Below, one piece after another: positions 6,465-9,482 of a DNA stretch of 9,482 nt (position 1 is the first letter of the stretch; every line of letters begins with the position of its first letter). Both the position numbers and the translations under genes were made by a program. Below the pieces are notes generated by a model. It was not told the DNA's origin. It was given only the letters and a program-made list of their open reading frames with translations, and did not search any database. Location of the stretch: NCBI GenBank assembly GCA_937898205.1, contig CALEJC010000234.1, positions 1-9,482 of the forward strand, given 5' to 3'. This DNA is from an uncultured Bacteroidales bacterium (GTDB taxonomy: Bacteria > Bacteroidota > Bacteroidia > Bacteroidales > UBA932).

Positions 6465-8258
6465 TCACTTCAGCTCCAGCTTGAAGGTAGCAGTTTCTGC
6501 TGCCGGAACAGCCAGAGTAAATCTCAATCTATAGCTGCCCGGATTGGGAGCATCATAAGAATGTGGCGGCTCATTGGTAAGCACTTCTGCAGTACAAGAA
6601 ACATTGCAGGAGTGCTTAACTTTTAGTGTCTTGCCATCTTTGTCAAGAGTTATACTATCTCCGTCGATGCGAGGCTCGGCAGGTGTCGTAAAAGTAATCG
6701 TTAGCTCCACGGGAGCATCCCCGGCAGTCAGCTCATCAAGCAGATGAAGGTCTCCCGAAGCATCCACCCACACCGAACGCATCGCTGAGCTCACAGCACT
6801 TCCAAGAGTAGACTGAAGATCGATCTGAGCACCTTTCTTAAAGGCTGATGTCCAAGTCTTTGCAATGGTAGCAGTGGCTCTTACATTATGCTTCTGCCCT
6901 TTGATGCTCACTGTAGAATGTGAGTCGTTGCCCATCCTGAAGACATCCCACCTCTGACTGTCCTGACCATAGCTCCAAATATCTATACCCTTGCTCTCAA
7001 GAGTGATGTATTCCTGCATAGGAAGATCCATCACCCACCTCACACCGTCTCTCTCATAGATAAAACTACCTGCATCCATGTGGGCATGAGAAGTGCCTGC
7101 AGACCCGCCCTTGACAGCCAGATATACATCCTGAGTGCTCTTCCAGCCTTGTCGATAAATAAACAATGGAGTGTTGCCACCCTTTGCCACAAAGTATCTT
7201 CTTGTCGGCAGGGCTTCCTGAGTAAGGTCCATCTTGCGGGCAAAGATCGGAAGACATGGCAGAAGTCGATGCTCCGCAAAATAATCCTCCCCGCTGTCTC
7301 CGGCAAAGCCTTGAGGAAGCTTTAGCAGGCGCTGATGCTCCAGATATATCACACTTGGATCGTCCAGCTTGTCAGCAAACCAATACAGCATCATATTGCA
7401 CGAAGTCTGCTCTCTGGCATCGTAGAAATTCCACACCTTGCCGCTTGGCGCCGAAGCCATCTGAAGGAAATATGCAGACTCCAGATATCCGGGAGCATCC
7501 ATCAGGCCGTAGTCACGGCCCAAGGCAGTCTGCAGCGCTTCGATCAGAAGCACCTGAAACGAAGTGCCATAGCCCCAATAATTAAAACCTTCCGGATATG
7601 CGCCATCAGGGCCATAACAAGTCAAGGCAAGCGGATTGGACTCTATGCACCTTTTGATCTGGGCCTCGGACTCTTCAGGTGTATCCTCATATAAAGCCAA
7701 TGCCGCATATAGAAGTCCGGCATTGCACACCTGGTTCCAGTTGTTTGCGTTTTTATAAAAGCCGGTAAAGCGACCGGTAGCCTCAGAATAGGCGTTGTCA
7801 ATCAAGCCTTTGCGCACAGCAGCGCGCTCCTCTTCGCTCATATAATCGTAGAGCCAGTCATAGCCGATCGCCACCCCCAGCGCCATCTCCGCCGTATCCA
7901 GAAAATGCGAAGGATTCCAGTCAGAAAAGCCGCATACCTGAAGCATCTCCTGCACTGCGCGAGCTGCATATCTCTCCTCTCCTGTCATGCGGTAGGCATA
8001 GGACAGATAGAAGATGCGCTTCATCGCTTCGCGAGAGACAAACAGCAGTCGCTTGCCTTCTTTTTCATAGATCACCGGGCTGCACTCAAGGTAGGCTTCG
8101 CTCTGCTCAAGGATGCCCTGGTGCACCCTCGCAATCGCCTTGTCAGCCTGCACGACTTTTAGCACTGACTGTTCTTCTCCTTTGGGTAATAGCAGTCTTG
8201 GATGGTCAGCTACACCGGTAAATGTGAGCAGCAGACTAAGAAGGGTTGCGAGTAGCAT
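6465..8258 (-). CDS. exported heparinase II/III-family protein (putative polysaccharide lyase)
   Basis: The 597 residues begin with a hydrophobic stretch and small residues (MLLATLLSLLLTFTGVA), a probable signal peptide cleaved near residue 17, so it should act in the periplasm or outside. HPRLL follows, a common start in this family. Residues about 25-335 form the helical (alpha/alpha) domain, with NNWNQVCNAGLL (172-183) and PDGAYPEGFNYWGYGTSF (217-234), where the catalytic tyrosine is expected. The beta-rich C-terminal half has SHAHMDAGSF (390-399), a VMDLP strand (409-413) and DSHSTVSIKG (445-454). H393, D411 and H447 are spaced like the zinc ligands of Pedobacter heparinase II, and H391 like its catalytic His406. 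Members cleave uronic-acid glycans by beta-elimination; the actual substrate cannot be read here. The ATG is 3 nt after the GH13 stop, so the two are co-transcribed. Its stop abuts subunit K of the ATPase. Confidence 0.85.
   Translation of the reverse strand: MLLATLLSLLLTFTGVADHPRLLLPKGEEQSVLKVVQADKAIARVHQGILEQSEAYLECSPVIYEKEGKRLLFVSREAMKRIFYLSYAYRMTGEERYAARAVQEMLQVCGFSDWNPSHFLDTAEMALGVAIGYDWLYDYMSEEERAAVRKGLIDNAYSEATGRFTGFYKNANNWNQVCNAGLLYAALALYEDTPEESEAQIKRCIESNPLALTCYGPDGAYPEGFNYWGYGTSFQVLLIEALQTALGRDYGLMDAPGYLESAYFLQMASAPSGKVWNFYDAREQTSCNMMLYWFADKLDDPSVIYLEHQRLLKLPQGFAGDSGEDYFAEHRLLPCLPIFARKMDLTQEALPTRRYFVAKGGNTPLFIYRQGWKSTQDVYLAVKGGSAGTSHAHMDAGSFIYERDGVRWVMDLPMQEYITLESKGIDIWSYGQDSQRWDVFRMGNDSHSTVSIKGQKHNVRATATIAKTWTSAFKKGAQIDLQSTLGSAVSSAMRSVWVDASGDLHLLDELTAGDAPVELTITFTTPAEPRIDGDSITLDKDGKTLKVKHSCNVSCTAEVLTNEPPHSYDAPNPGSYRLRFTLAVPAAETATFKLELK
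6486..6504 (+). terminator. possible stem-loop ending the ATPase transcript
   Basis: GGTAGCAG and CTGCTGCC can pair around a TTT loop, giving an 8-bp stem with one G-U pair in the plus-strand transcript; the minus-strand transcript would have an A-C mismatch there. A second, bulged hairpin lies just before it (6468-6486, CTTCA with TGAAG). Both sit inside the 3' end of the opposing gene. No U-tract follows, so a classical intrinsic terminator is not shown. Because the operons abut, any terminator must lie within coding sequence, which makes this location plausible. Confidence 0.25.
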
Positions 8259-8261
8259 ATT

Positions 8262-9482
8262 TTATTTCAATTTAACGATTGTCACATCTTGAGCAGGCAC
8301 ATCAGCATCGAGAGTGTTACATCCTGCAATCTTGTGCAGCTCTTCCGGTATCCAGAGACGCACGGATGCCGGGAATCTTGAGAAGTTGCATATCACAAAA
8401 TAGCAGTTGTGCTCATCATAGCGCAGAAATGCAAAATGCTTGTCGGCATCAAAGCCCGGCATATTGAGATTGCAATAGCAGAGGTCCCAGGTCTTGCCCT
8501 CGGCAAAAACCGGAAGCTTCGCGAGAGCAAGGAGCTGCTGATAGCGATCAAAAATCTTCTCTCTGGCACTTGAGAGCGACTTGCCCTTAGTCACATATTG
8601 ATGAAGCTCAGACACGCCCTCCGGCTTAGACCAGTTGAAGATTGAGGTCCTGGCATTGTCGCTCTCAGGGGCCGCTTCTCCCACTTCCTGACCGAAGTAA
8701 AGCATAAATGAAGCCTCATTGAAAAGCAATGAACGTCCCAGAGCCGCAAAGCTTGACTCAGCAGATCCGAAGATTTCAGACGAAGCAGCACGCTGCTCAT
8801 CGTGGTTTTCAAGGAAATTGAGCATCTTAGGCTGCATATCAGAAAGCCACTGCCAGTTCCATGTGAGTGAGCGCGCGGTATGGCCACACTTGGACACCGA
8901 TACAAGACTATCATAAAGACCTGACTTATCATATAGATAGTCAAAGCCCACCTTCTCGATATAGTGACGGTAATTGTCCTTTGAGTAGGCCTCTGCGATG
9001 AAGACAAGCTCCGGATAGGCCTCTTTTGTGGTCCTGATGAGCTCTCCCAGCTGATCGGCAGGCACAAGCTCCACCATATCACATCTGAATCCATCGACCC
9101 CTTTGGAAGCCCAAAACATCAGTATATCCCTCATTTTGGTCCATGTATCACGGGAACCATAGTTCAGTTTTACCGTATCGGTCCAGTCACCGTCGTGAAT
9201 ACGTCCGGGGTAGAAATTTTCATCACCGAAAGGGGCAGTCTTTGAATCATATTCACGTGAAAGGTGGTTAGGTATAAAATCTATAATCACCTTAAGGCCA
9301 GCCTTATGTGTACGAGAGACAAGTGATTCGAACTCCTTCATCCTTTTGGACGGGACCTTCGACATATATGGGTTCACATCATAGTAATCCTTGATGGCGT
9401 AAGGTGATCCAGCCTTACCTTTGGCTGTTGTATCTCCATCAGTAGCGTGACGGATTATCCCAGTGTACCAGATATGTGTTAC
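8262..9482 (-). CDS. GH13 alpha-amylase-family glycoside hydrolase (N-terminus outside the window)
   Basis: The frame stays open to the window edge, leaving 406 residues. A GTG at 9377 could be mistaken for a start, but the 35 codons upstream encode ordinary GH13 sequence (VTHIWYTGI, then GKAGSPYAIKDYYDVNPY), so the true start lies beyond the window. All four GH13 regions are visible (fragment numbering): DFIPNH 68-73, GFRCDMVEL 131-139 with nucleophile D135, FIAEAYS 162-168 with acid/base E164, and FLENHDEQR 223-231 with transition-state stabiliser D228. Residues from about 325 form the C-terminal beta domain. It should hydrolyse or transfer alpha-glucosidic bonds and be active; alpha-amylase, neopullulanase and transglycosidase specificities cannot be separated from this fragment. 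The segment between region I and VKLNYGSRDTW is short compared with Bacteroides relatives as I remember them. Presence of a signal peptide is unknown. It is the first visible gene of a two-gene unit with the heparinase-like gene. Confidence 0.93.
   Translation of the reverse strand, partial: VTHIWYTGIIRHATDGDTTAKGKAGSPYAIKDYYDVNPYMSKVPSKRMKEFESLVSRTHKAGLKVIIDFIPNHLSREYDSKTAPFGDENFYPGRIHDGDWTDTVKLNYGSRDTWTKMRDILMFWASKGVDGFRCDMVELVPADQLGELIRTTKEAYPELVFIAEAYSKDNYRHYIEKVGFDYLYDKSGLYDSLVSVSKCGHTARSLTWNWQWLSDMQPKMLNFLENHDEQRAASSEIFGSAESSFAALGRSLLFNEASFMLYFGQEVGEAAPESDNARTSIFNWSKPEGVSELHQYVTKGKSLSSAREKIFDRYQQLLALAKLPVFAEGKTWDLCYCNLNMPGFDADKHFAFLRYDEHNCYFVICNFSRFPASVRLWIPEELHKIAGCNTLDADVPAQDVTIVKLK

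Noticed and set aside
7335..7694. Plus-strand open frames of 81-119 codons opposite the heparinase-like gene
   Set aside because: They overlap each other in different frames and are antisense to a gene with clear family motifs and a signal peptide.
9375..9377. GTG start for the GH13 gene
   Set aside because: The frame is open upstream to the window edge and encodes typical GH13 sequence, so the GTG is an internal valine codon.

Overview
The window is gene-dense bacterial DNA of roughly 50% GC, with only about 56 bases lying between coding regions. It looks like a member of the Bacteroidetes, probably Bacteroidales. Three things suggest this: the V-type ATPase gene order (DUF2764 gene, A, B, D, I, K), short A-rich leaders without a Shine-Dalgarno before two of the genes, and a GH13 enzyme of a type I associate with Bacteroides relatives. 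This placement is inferred from gene content and was not tested by a search.

Positions 3-6464 on the plus strand hold the downstream part of a V/A-type ATPase operon. In order they are the C-terminal part of a DUF2764 protein, catalytic subunit A, non-catalytic subunit B, central-stalk subunit D, membrane stator subunit I (subunit a) and proteolipid subunit K (c-ring). Spacing is 23, 1, 2, -4 and 29 nt, so the genes are almost certainly co-transcribed. Subunit E probably lies just upstream, out of view. No separate C or F subunit gene occurs in the visible stretch. The DUF2764 protein is the best candidate for a cryptic C-type (rotor adaptor) subunit. The K subunit keeps the residues that bind Na+ in the Enterococcus hirae enzyme and has one ion-binding glutamate per four membrane helices. 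The likely machine is therefore an ATP-driven Na+ pump.

Positions 6465-9482 on the minus strand hold two carbohydrate-active genes separated by 3 nt. Upstream is a GH13 alpha-amylase-family enzyme whose N-terminus runs off the window end. Downstream is an exported heparinase II/III-family protein. They form a small catabolic operon that converges on the ATPase operon with no base between the two stop codons. The substrate is unresolved because a GH13 enzyme and a uronate-lyase-fold protein normally act on different glycans.

I saw no tRNA, rRNA, CRISPR array, insertion sequence or obvious transferred segment. There is no non-coding stretch of 300 bases. No promoter is recognisable, and those of both operons are expected outside the window.
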